From Paenibacillus phocaeensis (GTDB lineage Bacteria; Bacillota; Bacilli; Paenibacillales; Paenibacillaceae): 64,000 bases of DNA. The stretch spans positions 124,001 through 188,000 of the forward strand of contig NZ_FCOQ01000034.1 of NCBI RefSeq assembly GCF_900021165.1. The letters run 5' to 3'. A model generated the notes under the pieces. It was not told the DNA's origin. It ran no database searches and saw nothing but the letters and a program-made list of their open reading frames with translations. This document shows, one piece after another, positions 24,918 to 32,937 of this stretch; the first letter of the stretch is position 1; the number at the start of each line of letters is the position of its first letter. Both the position numbers and the translations under genes were made by a program.

Positions 24918-26250
24918 ACACTCCTAGAGAAATCCTACATCCTACTTAAGGTAGATGAGGGCCGATGCGGTCGGGAAAGAAGACCGAGAGCTGAAGCAGG
25001 ATCTGTCCCCAGTTTTGAACACGGCCTGTCCATTTGCGAGTAACGTCCATTGTCGCGAGGTAGAGCATTTTGAGCAAGGATTCATCCGTCGGGAAGATAC
25101 TCTTTCCCTTCGTTACCTTGCGGAGCTGGCGGTGATAGCTCTCAATCATATTGGTCGTGTAGATCAGCTTTCGGATCTCCGGAGGGTACTTAAAGAACGT
25201 GGCAATCTCGTCCCAGTTCGTACGCCAAGAACGCACGATCAGCGGGTACCGGGATCCCCAGGTCTCTTCAAACCGGTCCAGCTCAACGAGGGCCATATCC
25301 TCCGTAGTAGCCTTGTAGATTGGCTTTAGATCAGCCGTTACTTTCTTTAGATCTTTGTACGAAACGTAGCGAGTGGAATTGCGGATTTGGTGAATCACGC
25401 ACTTCTGAATCTCCGTCTTCGGAAAGCACGCCGAAATCGCCTGAGAGAAGCCCGTGAGGTTATCTACGCAGGTAATGAGAATGTCGCCCACGCCTCGGTT
25501 TCTGAGGTCGTTGAGCACGCTTAGCCAGAACTTCGAGGACTCATTCTCGCCAATCCACATGCCGAGGACGTCCTTGTTTCCATCGAGATCAATGCCGATG
25601 ACCATGTAAGCTGCCTTGTTCACGATGGCGCCGTCTTGCTTGACCTTGAAGTGGATCGCGTCCATAAAGACAACGGCATACACGCCTTGTAACGGTCGAT
25701 TCTGCCACTCTTTGATCAAGGGAATGAGTTTGTTCGTCACGTTCGAGATCATCGTCGGAGAGACCTCAGTCCCGTACAGATGGTTCAGGTGATCTTGAAT
25801 GTCACGGGTGCTTACGCCCTTGGCGTACATCGCGATAATCGGGTCCTCAATGCCGGTTACGTTCGATGGATGCTTCTTCACGATCATCGGTTCAAACTCA
25901 CCGTTGCGATCGCGAGGGACGCGAATCTCTTGCTCTCCGTACTCGCCGGTGATGGTCTTCTTGCTTTTTCCGTTACGGCTGTTGGGGGTTTGCTTGTTTG
26001 CTACGTCGTGCTTCTCGTAGCCCAACTCGTGGTCTAACTCCGCCTCCAACATCTCCTGCAATGTGTCGGCAAACAACTCTTTGAGAGCGGATTGAACGTC
26101 CGCCATTGTCTTCAGTTCGTTGTCCTTGATGAAGGCCTTGACTTGATCCTTGCTGAATTTCGGAGCCACTGTGCTCATCCTTTCAATCCAACCTTTCCTG
26201 TTAGTTTAATAGATAGATTGGAGAGTTTACACAGTTAATTTTACACACCC
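24894..26250 (-). mobile_element. IS256-family element
   Basis: Imperfect inverted ends of about 27 bp (GGGTCTGTCAAGAATTTTGT against GGGTGTGTAAAATTAACTGT) flank one intact transposase gene. Flanking CTGGAAAAG and CTGGATAAG fit a 9-bp target duplication with one change. It is inserted in the 3' end of the IS1182 remnant. Confidence 0.8.
24946..26178 (-). CDS. IS256-family (mutator) transposase
   Basis: The 410-residue transposase has an N-terminal DNA-binding region, the conserved RNGKSKKTITGEYGE and RDRNGEFEP, and DDE residues in VVFMDAIHFKV, LITCVDNLTGF and TTNMIESYHRQLRK. Length and motifs are complete, so this copy is probably active. It catalyses circle-forming copy-out transposition in this family. 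Confidence 0.95.
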   Translation of the reverse strand: MSTVAPKFSKDQVKAFIKDNELKTMADVQSALKELFADTLQEMLEAELDHELGYEKHDVANKQTPNSRNGKSKKTITGEYGEQEIRVPRDRNGEFEPMIVKKHPSNVTGIEDPIIAMYAKGVSTRDIQDHLNHLYGTEVSPTMISNVTNKLIPLIKEWQNRPLQGVYAVVFMDAIHFKVKQDGAIVNKAAYMVIGIDLDGNKDVLGMWIGENESSKFWLSVLNDLRNRGVGDILITCVDNLTGFSQAISACFPKTEIQKCVIHQIRNSTRYVSYKDLKKVTADLKPIYKATTEDMALVELDRFEETWGSRYPLIVRSWRTNWDEIATFFKYPPEIRKLIYTTNMIESYHRQLRKVTKGKSIFPTDESLLKMLYLATMDVTRKWTGRVQNWGQILLQLSVFFPDRIGPHLP

Positions 26251-26259
26251 TGGATAAGC

Positions 26260-26282
26260 GGGGGTAACCCCCTCTTTTTTTG
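26260..26282 (+). terminator. GC hairpin with T-run, end of the IS1182 remnant
   Basis: GGGGG and CCCCC arms around TAA are followed by TCTTTTTTT. It fits the displaced 3' end of the IS1182 element on the far side of the IS256 insertion. Confidence 0.65.
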
Positions 26283-26307
26283 GTTTTCATGCAACTACGA
26301 ATGAAAA

Positions 26308-26344
26308 AAGAGAAACCCAACGTCTCAAAGACGCGGGTTTCTCG
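26308..26344 (-). terminator. Terminator after the DUF1871 immunity gene
   Basis: GAGAAACCC and GGGTTTCTC arms with an inner CGTCT/AGACG pairing; read leftward it is followed by TTTTTTC. It closes toxin-immunity cassette E. Confidence 0.75.
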
Positions 26345-26395
26345 ACACTCTGACCTTGAAGGTAAGCACCTTCAAGGTTGGAATCATGCTGTTGA

Positions 26396-26635
26396 TTATT
26401 GATACTTTATCATTTTTTCTGCTATAACCTTACATTCTTCGATGGACTTGGTAAATTCTTTGCCAAAGGAATTCTTGAAAATACTAAAAACTTCATCTGC
26501 TAATTCTTCAATTAAATTGAGTTTCCCCATTGCTTCAACTATTTTTTTTGATTCAAAATAGTACTCATCCTCTAACAATGGATATATTTCTACTGGATTC
26601 CACTCGTTAATTATTTTGATAATCTTATTCCCCAT
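26396..26635 (-). CDS. DUF1871-family immunity protein (cassette E)
   Basis: The 79-residue product (IIKIINEWNPVEIYPLLEDE, then a helix with FGKEFTKSIEECKVIAEKMI) matches DUF1871, a family found as antidote next to Rhs-type toxins. It starts 12 bp after the toxin E stop, with an AAGGAGG-like site. Its conserved acidic EDEYYFE stretch would suit binding to a basic nuclease. It should neutralise the BECR-type toxin encoded just upstream. Confidence 0.75.
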   Translation of the reverse strand: MGNKIIKIINEWNPVEIYPLLEDEYYFESKKIVEAMGKLNLIEELADEVFSIFKNSFGKEFTKSIEECKVIAEKMIKYQ

Positions 26636-26646
26636 TGGCTACCTCC

Positions 26647-27620
26647 TTATTCTCCAAATAAAAGTTGAGACAGTGCCTTGTATGCATCGTCATACTTACT
26701 CTTGGGAATTACGGTTACAAGTGTTCCATCATTGGCAACGACAGCTGCTCCTTCCTTTGAAAAGAATAAATGCTTACTGCCATTATTCTGAGAAAGGGCC
26801 TTACCATTTTCAACCCAAGATTCAGCCATTTTCTTCGTCACACCACGTTCATTCATTCTTTCTAAAGCATGAGTAGAGACTTTTGACCAATCAATTTTAG
26901 TGCCGAGATTTTTCACGAGTGTTCCGGCTTTCCCGAAACTATCGCCAATTTTTACACCACTACCTATCCCCTTAGCACCACTTTTGGGACCGGTATACCT
27001 TCCACCTATGCCACCCGCCATTCCAAGAGCAAATAATGCGACATATTCTGCCTCTTTCGATTCAAAATACGCATCTACCCGTTGTTCTCTCGCCTAACTT
27101 GCAGTACCAGCATTATTGGTATAGGCACTCGTCCCCGTAACCAGACCGTATAAGTAACTATATTGATTTTCATCCATGAAGGATTCAAAATCGTCGCGAT
27201 CCCAGATGAAATCTTTGTATACCCGATAATATTTATTCTTCGTGCTGAACCCTGATTTCTCCCGGGCCTCATCCAATAAGCTTACGAGCTCTAAGATACT
27301 GCAGATCCGTCACGTTATCCCAATACTCTCCCGAGTAACGGAAGACGTTCGGAACCGTCTCTTCTTCGGTTTCCGGGTTGCCCCAGATGTCGTAGGTGCA
27401 AGTGTTGAGTTGGTTGCCCTGGCTGTCGGTCAGGCCAACGACGTCACCGTGGTCATTGAGCTGGTAATACTGCACCTCGCCCGTGGCCTGGTCTACGCGA
27501 GACCGTAAACGTCCGCTCAGGTCGTAAAGATAAGTATACGTCACGCTTGGCGTGCCGCCGTTGACGTTGACCTCGGCGATTAGCTTGGCGTTCTCATCAT
27601 AATAATACCGGGTTCGGTTA
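26647..27620 (-). pseudogene. Orphan Rhs tip with DUF4258-like toxin (cassette E), amber-interrupted
   Basis: From about 27620 leftward a divergent Rhs core is readable (RYYYDENAKLIAEVNVNGG, VFRYSGEYWDNVTDLQYLRA). A deletion/frameshift at about 27280 (ARKL) joins it to a pre-toxin (YLYGLVTGTSAYTNNAGTAS). A single amber TAG at 27094-27096 follows, and the same frame then continues AREQRVDAYFESKEAEYVA into the toxin. The toxin domain (THALERMNERGVTKKMAESW, KHLFFSKEGAAVVAND) resembles DUF4258/RelE-like RNases. The toxin part from MAGGIGGRY could be translated alone but has no export route. Confidence 0.75.
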
Positions 27621-27780
27621 CTTCACTATAGATTTATCTCTATACTAGGAAGAATGAGTCCTGCACATGCTCGCTATTTTTCAAAGAAAAACTTATCTTT
27701 GCTCATTAAGCTGACTTTCAGGAGAAATTACCTTACGGTCGGCTCTAATGGCTTCATTCTACGCTGGCTAGCCCCCTACA
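27621..27780. other. Gene-free remnant between Rhs fragment and immunity terminator
   Basis: No gene is seen. It ends with CTGGCTAGCCCCCTACAAAGAAA, which resembles the conserved GGGTAGCCCC-CAAAAGAAA border found where Rep-element leaders meet immunity terminators elsewhere, so it may be the scar of a lost Rep element. Confidence 0.45.
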
Positions 27781-27782
27781 AA

Positions 27783-27822
27783 GAAAAAAACCTTGAAGGG
27801 CATGAAGCCAATCAAGGTTATA
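27783..27822 (-). terminator. Immunity-gene terminator, AACCTTGATTGG type
   Basis: AACCTTGATTGG and CCCTTCAAGGTT arms are followed by T's when read leftward. Nearly the same hairpin recurs at 35366 and 40076. Confidence 0.8.
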
Positions 27823-27826
27823 CAAC

Positions 27827-28163
27827 TCAATAACTATCCTCAAAAAGACAATTGAAAATGGTAACATCCTCTTCTTTTAACTCTAATGAGATATTTGGCA
27901 CAACCACATTAAGAATTGTTTCGTCCAGGATTTGAATTCCATTATTATTTAAAATTTCTATAGTCCTTTTGCCAATTCGCTCTGTTTCATTATTAAGTGG
28001 AGAATATTCTTCATGTAGTTGTACAGCTCCATTACTGTAGTTGTACCTAACATATTTCACCACTGAATATGGAGCAATTGTTGAAATTAAAACCATGACC
28101 CCCGTTATCTCGTGCATTTCCTTTAAATAATCATTAAATTCATCGCTACCTATTCTAAAGTTT
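27827..28163 (-). pseudogene. 5'-truncated immunity gene remnant
   Basis: The open frame reads SSLSPNFRIGSDEFNDYLKE, then MHEITGVMVLIS, and ends LKEEDVTIFNCLFEDSY just before a terminator of the immunity type. The beginning is missing; upstream lies the end of another immunity remnant. It is small, acidic at the end and similar in position to the other antidote genes, but no family is recognised. Its toxin is gone. An ATG within it could start a 96-residue product. Confidence 0.5.
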
Positions 28164-28186
28164 GGACTCAGCGATGATTGAATGAA

Positions 28187-28360
28187 TTAAGAAAAGCATG
28201 TTGAATAACTAAAGTCAGTAAGATTGTCAATGAAAATCCGTTCTATCTCATCATTGAACTTACTAATCCAACACCCCTTATCAATATATTTCGCTAGAAT
28301 ATATTGAAAGTCACCTTTCCCATACAATCTGTTAATTGTATTTAGCAAAATTTCTTTCAT
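28187..28360 (-). CDS. Putative immunity protein of cassette D (possibly truncated)
   Basis: The ATG at MKEILLNTINRLYG lies just after GGAGGGG, downstream of toxin D, so it is the expected antidote. The 57 residues form two or three helices with YILAKYIDKGCWISKFNDEI. The end (DNLTDFSYSTCFS) looks abrupt, and a second immunity remnant in another frame follows at once, which suggests a deletion fused two cassettes here. Colicin-immunity-like helical proteins are a possible family. Confidence 0.5.
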   Translation of the reverse strand: MKEILLNTINRLYGKGDFQYILAKYIDKGCWISKFNDEIERIFIDNLTDFSYSTCFS

Positions 28361-28371
28361 ATGCCCCTCCA

Positions 28372-28755
28372 TTATTGTACAGGATAGCCGTGTATATTAC
28401 CTTTTGAATCAATGTGAACTTTAACTCTAGTTTCTCCATTTGGTCCAACTGGCTTACCAAAATCATAAGTTTTTACACTTCCATCGGCTTTTACTGGAGT
28501 ACCCTTCATCCATGCTTGCTGTGTTAACTGTACACCATTTTGGCCTGAAGGCCACTGCGACTTGGTTGAGACGTTATTCCCATGACCTGGAACATGCTTA
28601 CCTTGCTTTCCTGCATCCACCTTAGGTGCCCCTTTTATACCTGCGTCAACCGTACCTTGACTCGGTAACTTACCAGAATAACCCGTCCCCTAAGTTGTAA
28701 TCTTAAACTTGGGAATAAAGAAGGTGGCAATCGGGTTCTTCCAATTACCACCCAT
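28372..28755 (-). pseudogene. Toxin D: pre-toxin plus Ntox50-like domain, closed by one amber codon
   Basis: An ATG at 28753-28755 opens MGGNWKNPIATFFIPKFKIT, then TAG at 28690-28692, then the same frame continues GTGYSGKLPSQGTVDAGIKG and KQGKHVPGHGNN. The end is KTYDFGKPVGPNGETRVKVH and GNIHGYPVQ. KQ-KH-PGH and the C-terminal strands resemble Ntox50 RNase-type toxin domains. The homologous position in toxin B is CAG, so one C-to-T change explains the stop. No Rhs core or secretion signal is attached. Confidence 0.65.
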
Positions 28756-28806
28756 TATATCAGCTTGCTTGGCGTTCTGTTAGAGTTGCCGCCCGATACT
28801 CTGTTA
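28756..28806 (-). pseudogene. 3'-end remnant of an IS110 transposase
   Basis: The frame ITEYRAATLTERQAS followed by a stop matches the end of the complete IS110 transposase at 36268 (SEYRAASPLTERQAS). It lies at the same place relative to the pre-toxin as that element does in cassette B. The rest of the IS is replaced by the HTH end of a Rep element. Confidence 0.75.
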
Positions 28807-28818
28807 TGGGGGGACACT

Positions 28819-29025
28819 ATGCCAATCCGGTTAAGATTAAAGGAAATCCTAGAAGCACAGGGTATCAGCCAACGTGAACTTGCACGAAGGATGAACATAA
28901 GACCAAGCACGGTCAGTCATCTTTGCTCCGATAAAGTTAATGCGGCATACTTCGATACGTTGGAGCAGATTTGCAGAACGCTTAACATCAGCCTGAACGA
29001 ACTTCTTGTACTGGAAGATGACTAA
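28819..29025 (+). CDS. XRE-type HTH protein of Rep element 1
   Basis: The 68-residue HTH protein (MPIRLRLKEILEAQGISQRE, RMNIRPSTVSHLCSDKVNAA) is of the YozG/Cro type. Its last 38 bp overlap the 3' end of the rep gene on the other strand. The same overlap occurs in the other complete element (38595). It is nearly identical to that copy, with the same end, NELLVLEDD. It probably represses the element's own genes. The upstream promoter region is partly lost to the IS110 remnant. Confidence 0.85.
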   Translation: MPIRLRLKEILEAQGISQRELARRMNIRPSTVSHLCSDKVNAAYFDTLEQICRTLNISLNELLVLEDD

Positions 29026-29848
29026 CCTTACCTGATAGAACGGCACAGGGGTTTATTGCTTCCTGCCATTGCTCCGCCGCTACTTCATTCAAATCAATAA
29101 CATCCTGCGTTTTCATTTGTTCTTGAATCTTTTTGCGGTAATAAGGAGTCGTATCCTGCGGTAGAAGTTCGCCTTGCTGAATCTCCTGAACAAGTTGCCC
29201 CACCTTCGGGGCAAACTCGGACAAGTCCGTCAGCACAGCACATAGATATTTAGTGTTAAACTGCGGCGGATACTGGACTAGTGAATCAAGCGGTATCCTA
29301 ACCCCCTTCGGAGCATATACAATCTCCATCCTCGTTTGCTCCCCTATAATTTCCTGCCGCCTTGTCTCCGACAACTGACGTTTCTTGTCGTACACCCGAC
29401 AATAGCCGTTCTCCCTCCGTTGGTGTCCCCCGTTGTAGTAACGAGTTCCCCGAAATAGCCTTAGCTTGCGCCCTGTCAGTGACAAGGTAAACACATCCTT
29501 GATGTTGTAAGGAATGTCATATGCAACATCACACCGAACGAAAAGGACTTCCTTGGCTTTTGTCTGAATCTGCATCAACCAATCCTCGAAGTATGCCAAT
29601 GACTCAGGGTACGCTTCGATTCGTAGAGTGTGCTTCCTAGACTTGGGGGCAAAAGCCAACTGATAGGAGATATGCAAGAAATGTTCTCCGGTATTGATGT
29701 TGATATGATAGATAAAACCCTTCTCCTTCGTATACATCCTGACTCCGTAGAAATGACATATTCGGAGCATGAAGGGATTGAAGAAATCCCAGTATACTCC
29801 TGTGAAGTCAATGACAATACGGTCAATGGATACAGTGACCCCGTTCAT
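28988..29848 (-). CDS. Rep_trans/MobT-like replication or relaxase protein, copy 1
   Basis: The 286-residue protein belongs to the replication-initiation-factor (Rep_trans) superfamily that includes pT181-type Rep and the MobT/Orf20 relaxases of ICEs. Signs are LFVRCDVAYDIPY, the GTRYYNGGHQRRENGYCRVY block with YDKKRQ, and TRMEIVYAP. Such proteins nick DNA at a double-strand origin through a tyrosine and start rolling-circle replication or transfer. It appears complete. A structured leader precedes it, and the HTH gene overlaps its end. Confidence 0.8.
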   Translation of the reverse strand: MNGVTVSIDRIVIDFTGVYWDFFNPFMLRICHFYGVRMYTKEKGFIYHININTGEHFLHISYQLAFAPKSRKHTLRIEAYPESLAYFEDWLMQIQTKAKEVLFVRCDVAYDIPYNIKDVFTLSLTGRKLRLFRGTRYYNGGHQRRENGYCRVYDKKRQLSETRRQEIIGEQTRMEIVYAPKGVRIPLDSLVQYPPQFNTKYLCAVLTDLSEFAPKVGQLVQEIQQGELLPQDTTPYYRKKIQEQMKTQDVIDLNEVAAEQWQEAINPCAVLSGKVSHLPVQEVRSG

Positions 29849-30271
29849 ATGCCGCCCCTCCCGATTTTTTCATGAATTTCGGGCTATATTAGAGGGGCAG
29901 GTGGCTAGCCTTTAACACATGACCTTCCCGTTGTAGAATTTTCAGTTAAGTCCTGACAATATAGTTGTCGTGGTATCCTTGGATTTGTTGCGATGCTCTC
30001 GACACTATATCCATCGGGGTATCTATTCGCAAAGTTGCGTTTAATTTGAAAAAACCGCAAGAAAACGAAGATAACAAAAAACAGGTCAATCATGGTGGTA
30101 TCTGACCATAATCGACCTGTTTGGCGTAACGCTATAGCGTTATTCAGGGTATAAAATTCAAGCATTGATGTGTGCGTACAAACGGAATGACGAAATTTTT
30201 ATACGGGTATTACATGGGTCATATGTGTTATTGGTTGAATGATGGATTCATTCGGCACTGGGTAGCCCCGT
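29849..30271 (-). repeat. Rep-element leader, copy 1
   Basis: The 423 bp between the rep start and the terminator of immunity C show no gene. Read leftward they hold the border GGGGCTACCC, a conserved stretch, the palindrome TAACGCTATAGCGTTA, a 15-bp-stem hairpin at 30082-30119 with a T-run (TTTTTTGTTATC), then TATATTGTCAGGAC and a CCACCTGCCCCTCTAA stretch just before rep. It is shared with 31988-32410 and 39640-40070. Likely roles are control of rep expression and the nick site. Confidence 0.8.
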
Positions 30272-30276
30272 CAAAA

Positions 30277-30312
30277 GAAAGGCGGTTAACTCGTAATGAG
30301 TAACCGCCCACA
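30277..30312 (-). terminator. Terminator after immunity C
   Basis: GGCGGTTACTC and GAGTTAACCGCC arms, followed by TTTCTTTT when read leftward. Confidence 0.8.
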
Positions 30313-30314
30313 CA

Positions 30315-30722
30315 TCAATATAGCTTAGAAACTTTCGGTTCGTATGCGGCAATAATATCCACGATAGAATCAACTGCTAAGATAGAAAAGTGATGTACTT
30401 GCTCTGAGTCAGCTATACCGAAAGACTGTAATGATAGCCATTGAATGTATTCCGAATTTGTCACCTTGAAAAAAGTACGGTCTTTATAGAACTCAGTCCC
30501 GTATTGCTCATCAAGCTTGTTTATTGTACTTTGCCTAAAACTTTCATCAGTACTTCTATAGGCATGTACCGAATCCTCGAATAATATCTCCACTTTCTTA
30601 AACTCATCGTTAGCATCAGAAAGTAATATGCGGAATCCCTCAATAGTATCATTTATGGATTCAACATAATATTTTGATGTCACGTCATTTCCGACTTCCC
30701 AAATTCCCCAAGATTCTTCCAA
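30315..30722 (-). CDS. Immunity protein of cassette C
   Basis: The 135-residue cytosolic protein starts 11 bp after the Rhs tip stop and is followed at once by a terminator, the standard layout of an antidote gene. It begins MEESWGIWEVGNDVTSKYYV, has strands around ESINDTIEGFRILLSD and a long acidic middle, and ends AYEPKVSKLY. The family is not recognised. It should bind the toxin end (GRPTLEIYDGKKSTKIRYDD). Confidence 0.65.
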   Translation of the reverse strand: MEESWGIWEVGNDVTSKYYVESINDTIEGFRILLSDANDEFKKVEILFEDSVHAYRSTDESFRQSTINKLDEQYGTEFYKDRTFFKVTNSEYIQWLSLQSFGIADSEQVHHFSILAVDSIVDIIAAYEPKVSKLY

Positions 30723-30733
30723 GGTAGCCCTCC

Positions 30734-31987
30734 TTAATCATCATAACGTATTTTAGTTGATTTTTTCCCATCATAAATTTCAAGTGTAGGTCGTCCATCA
30801 GAACTTTTTTCTCGAACATTGACCGTTCTTCCATCAGGTAACTTCCCTACCTTGCCTCCCGGAATATCTTTTACTTCGGTTACACCCATGCTATTAAAAT
30901 CATCTAATGCTTGGTTGTAGCCTCCTGACTTACCGTATTGTGTTGCTTTTCCTTTGGTAGCCCGACCGGGACTAGCCCCTTCCAATATATCATCTACAGA
31001 TTTAATTGAGGAACTAGCACCATTTCCCGTCCCCTTAACAGGCTTTTTGACACCCACAGTTTTTTTGGGGCCTCTTCCTATCCCGCCCGTTATTAGCGCT
31101 ATTATGCCATTTATAGTTCCTTGATCTTTCCGCCATTCACTATAATTTTTAAGTAACTCGCCCTTGGCCCAGTATGCTTGTTTCTCACTATTACCATAGG
31201 CACTGGTCTGGGTTAGCTTTCCGTATAAAAATTTAAATTGATTGTTATCCTCTTCATTATAAACGGGTTGAAAAATTGAACCTAATTTTGATCGATACAA
31301 CCAATATAAATTACTATTAGGGGATGTATATTGCATAGCATCGTTAAGTAAAGACTCAACATCCAATACCGACTTATACTTTCCGCTCGGATCCGTATAA
31401 ATCAGCGGATTATTCTCCACATACGTATACAAATTCAAGCTCTGCGGATTCGTAATTTCCCCTTCATACGTATCCTGACTCACAAACCGCCCAAGACTCG
31501 GGTTAAAATATCTCGCCCGCGCGTAAGAGAGACCGCTCGCGGCATCATAGCCGAGCCCCGTGTAGCCGAACAGGTATGCTTCCCATTGTAATAACGAGTG
31601 CCACTTTCGACTCGTCTTAGACATCGTAAACACGTCTTGGATAGGCGCAGGGATGTCATAAGCAACATCACATCGCACGAACAGCGCTTGCTTCGCATAG
31701 TCTCGGATTTGTTCGAGCCAATGACGGAAGTAAACAAGAGACTTCGGATAGGCTTCAATCCTCAGCGTGTTCTTCTGAGTTCTTGGAGCATAAATCAACT
31801 TGTAGGAGATATGCAGGAAGTGTTCTCCTGTATTGATTCTGATGCGGTATTGAAATCCTCTTTCCTCCACCGCCATCCCGACCCCGTAGAAGTGGCAGAT
31901 ACGTTTATGGAACTCATTGAAGAAATTCCAATGAACGCCTGTAAAATCTATGACAATGCGGTCAATGGATACAGTGATACCTTTCAT
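30734..31987 (-). CDS. Rep N-terminus fused in frame to an orphan Rhs tip and toxin (cassette C)
   Basis: This 417-codon frame starts as a Rep_trans protein (MKGITVSIDRIVIDFTGVHW, LFVRCDVAYDIPAPIQDVF). After a small indel (the GTRYYNGKHT block is still readable in another frame) it passes at about 31574 into the Rhs core LFGYTGLGYDAASGLSYARA. The end of the core (TNPQSLNLYTYVENNPLIYT), a pre-toxin (FLYGKLTQTSAYGNSEKQAY) and a toxin domain ending GRPTLEIYDGKKSTKIRYDD follow. There is no signal peptide, so it is probably not exported. It may be a recombination intermediate or a donor for the main rhs gene. Confidence 0.75.
   Translation of the reverse strand: MKGITVSIDRIVIDFTGVHWNFFNEFHKRICHFYGVGMAVEERGFQYRIRINTGEHFLHISYKLIYAPRTQKNTLRIEAYPKSLVYFRHWLEQIRDYAKQALFVRCDVAYDIPAPIQDVFTMSKTSRKWHSLLQWEAYLFGYTGLGYDAASGLSYARARYFNPSLGRFVSQDTYEGEITNPQSLNLYTYVENNPLIYTDPSGKYKSVLDVESLLNDAMQYTSPNSNLYWLYRSKLGSIFQPVYNEEDNNQFKFLYGKLTQTSAYGNSEKQAYWAKGELLKNYSEWRKDQGTINGIIALITGGIGRGPKKTVGVKKPVKGTGNGASSSIKSVDDILEGASPGRATKGKATQYGKSGGYNQALDDFNSMGVTEVKDIPGGKVGKLPDGRTVNVREKSSDGRPTLEIYDGKKSTKIRYDD
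31419..31575. repeat. 157-bp homology tract shared with the main rhs gene
   Basis: Aligned by hand with 41352-41508 without gaps, about ten bases differ, nine of them in one cluster (the codons before GRFVSQDTYEG). It covers the Rhs core just before the variable toxin part, where homologous recombination could swap cassettes. Confidence 0.85.
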
Positions 31988-32410
31988 GTGCCGCCCCCTC
32001 CCGATTTTTTTGATGAATTTCGGGCTTAATTAGAGGGGCAGGTGGCTAGCCTTTAACACATGATCTTCCCGCTGTGAAATGTTCAGTTAAGTCCTGACAA
32101 TATAAGAGTCGGTCTATCCAAGTGATTAGATGTGATGCTCCCTACACCATATCCATTGGGGTATCTATTCGCAAAGTTGCATTAGATTTAAAAAACTGTG
32201 AGAAAACGAAGATAACAAAAAACAGGTCAATCATGGTGGTAACTGACCATAATCGACCTGTTTGATATAACGGAATACCGTTATTTAGGTGATAAAAATC
32301 AAGCATTTATGTGCGTACAAATGAAATGACGAAATCTTTATACGGGTATTACATGAGTTAGATGTGTTATTGGTTGAATGATGGATTCATTTCGGCACTG
32401 GGTAGCCCCC
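31988..32410 (-). repeat. Rep-element leader, copy 2
   Basis: The same order of motifs as copy 1: hairpin 32223-32260, palindrome ATAACGGAATACCGTTAT near 32270, TCCTGACAATATA, and the border GGGTAGCCCCC at 32401. It precedes the truncated rep fused to Rhs. Differences in the palindrome arms relative to copies 1 and 3 are compensated. Confidence 0.8.
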
Positions 32411-32412
32411 AA

Positions 32413-32449
32413 CAAAAGAAGCGGTCGTCCTGTAAGGGACAACCGCAAC
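32413..32449 (-). terminator. Terminator after the DUF4279 immunity gene
   Basis: GCGGTTGTCCC and GGACGACCGC arms with T's (TTCTTTTGTTG) when read leftward. Confidence 0.75.
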
Positions 32450-32453
32450 TAAT

Positions 32454-32855
32454 TTAATAAATATACAAATCAATATAAAACTCAGATTTAATATCATTAG
32501 CAAATTCAATAAACTTGCTGTTAAAGTACATTGAAGGTTTCTCGTTGTTTTCTACATTCACTATTATTGCAAATAAAAAATCCAAGTTATTCATAGCTTT
32601 TATTTCTTTTAAGGCTTGAGTTTTAGAACTTATTTGTTCTATTACTTTATCCAGTTGCTCATTAATATCTAAAGACTCTTCATATCCCGTACTGATAATC
32701 CAACAAGAATCTTTTTTAGTGATACTTTTTCCCTGTATAGCTTCTCCTTTTACCCAGTATTTGTGGGGATTCATTCCTAATTTTTTGGTCACTAGATTTG
32801 GATTTAATTCGTCGCCTGTAATGATAAATTCAACCATGACATTTGATTTATCCAA
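32454..32855 (-). CDS. DUF4279-family immunity protein, toxin lost
   Basis: The 133-residue product has the DUF4279 pattern: VEFIITGDELNPNLVTKKLG, MNPHKYWVKGEAI, SCWIISTGYEE, and an acidic helix LDINEQLDKVIEQI. DUF4279 proteins are common antidotes beside Rhs and CDI toxins. The toxin that should lie upstream is absent; an IS3-family element begins 37 bp upstream instead. This is an orphan antidote that could still protect the cell from rivals carrying the toxin. Confidence 0.8.
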   Translation of the reverse strand: MDKSNVMVEFIITGDELNPNLVTKKLGMNPHKYWVKGEAIQGKSITKKDSCWIISTGYEESLDINEQLDKVIEQISSKTQALKEIKAMNNLDFLFAIIVNVENNEKPSMYFNSKFIEFANDIKSEFYIDLYIY

Positions 32856-32937
32856 GTAAACAACACCTCATTATTTAATATATTCTGGAGTTGTCAAAAA
32901 AGTGCAGTTTGAAAACACACTCATGAGAACCCCATGA

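Noticed and set aside
26647-28755. Considered a type II toxin-antitoxin module for the small RelE-like toxins
   Set aside because: The toxins are preceded by Rhs core or pre-toxin sequence in the same frame and followed by antidotes of the polymorphic-toxin type, so they are displaced Rhs tips.
29849-30271. Considered whether the repeated leader is a retron or a diversity-generating template
   Set aside because: No reverse transcriptase is present in the window and the variable toxin ends differ as whole domains, not by adenine-specific changes.
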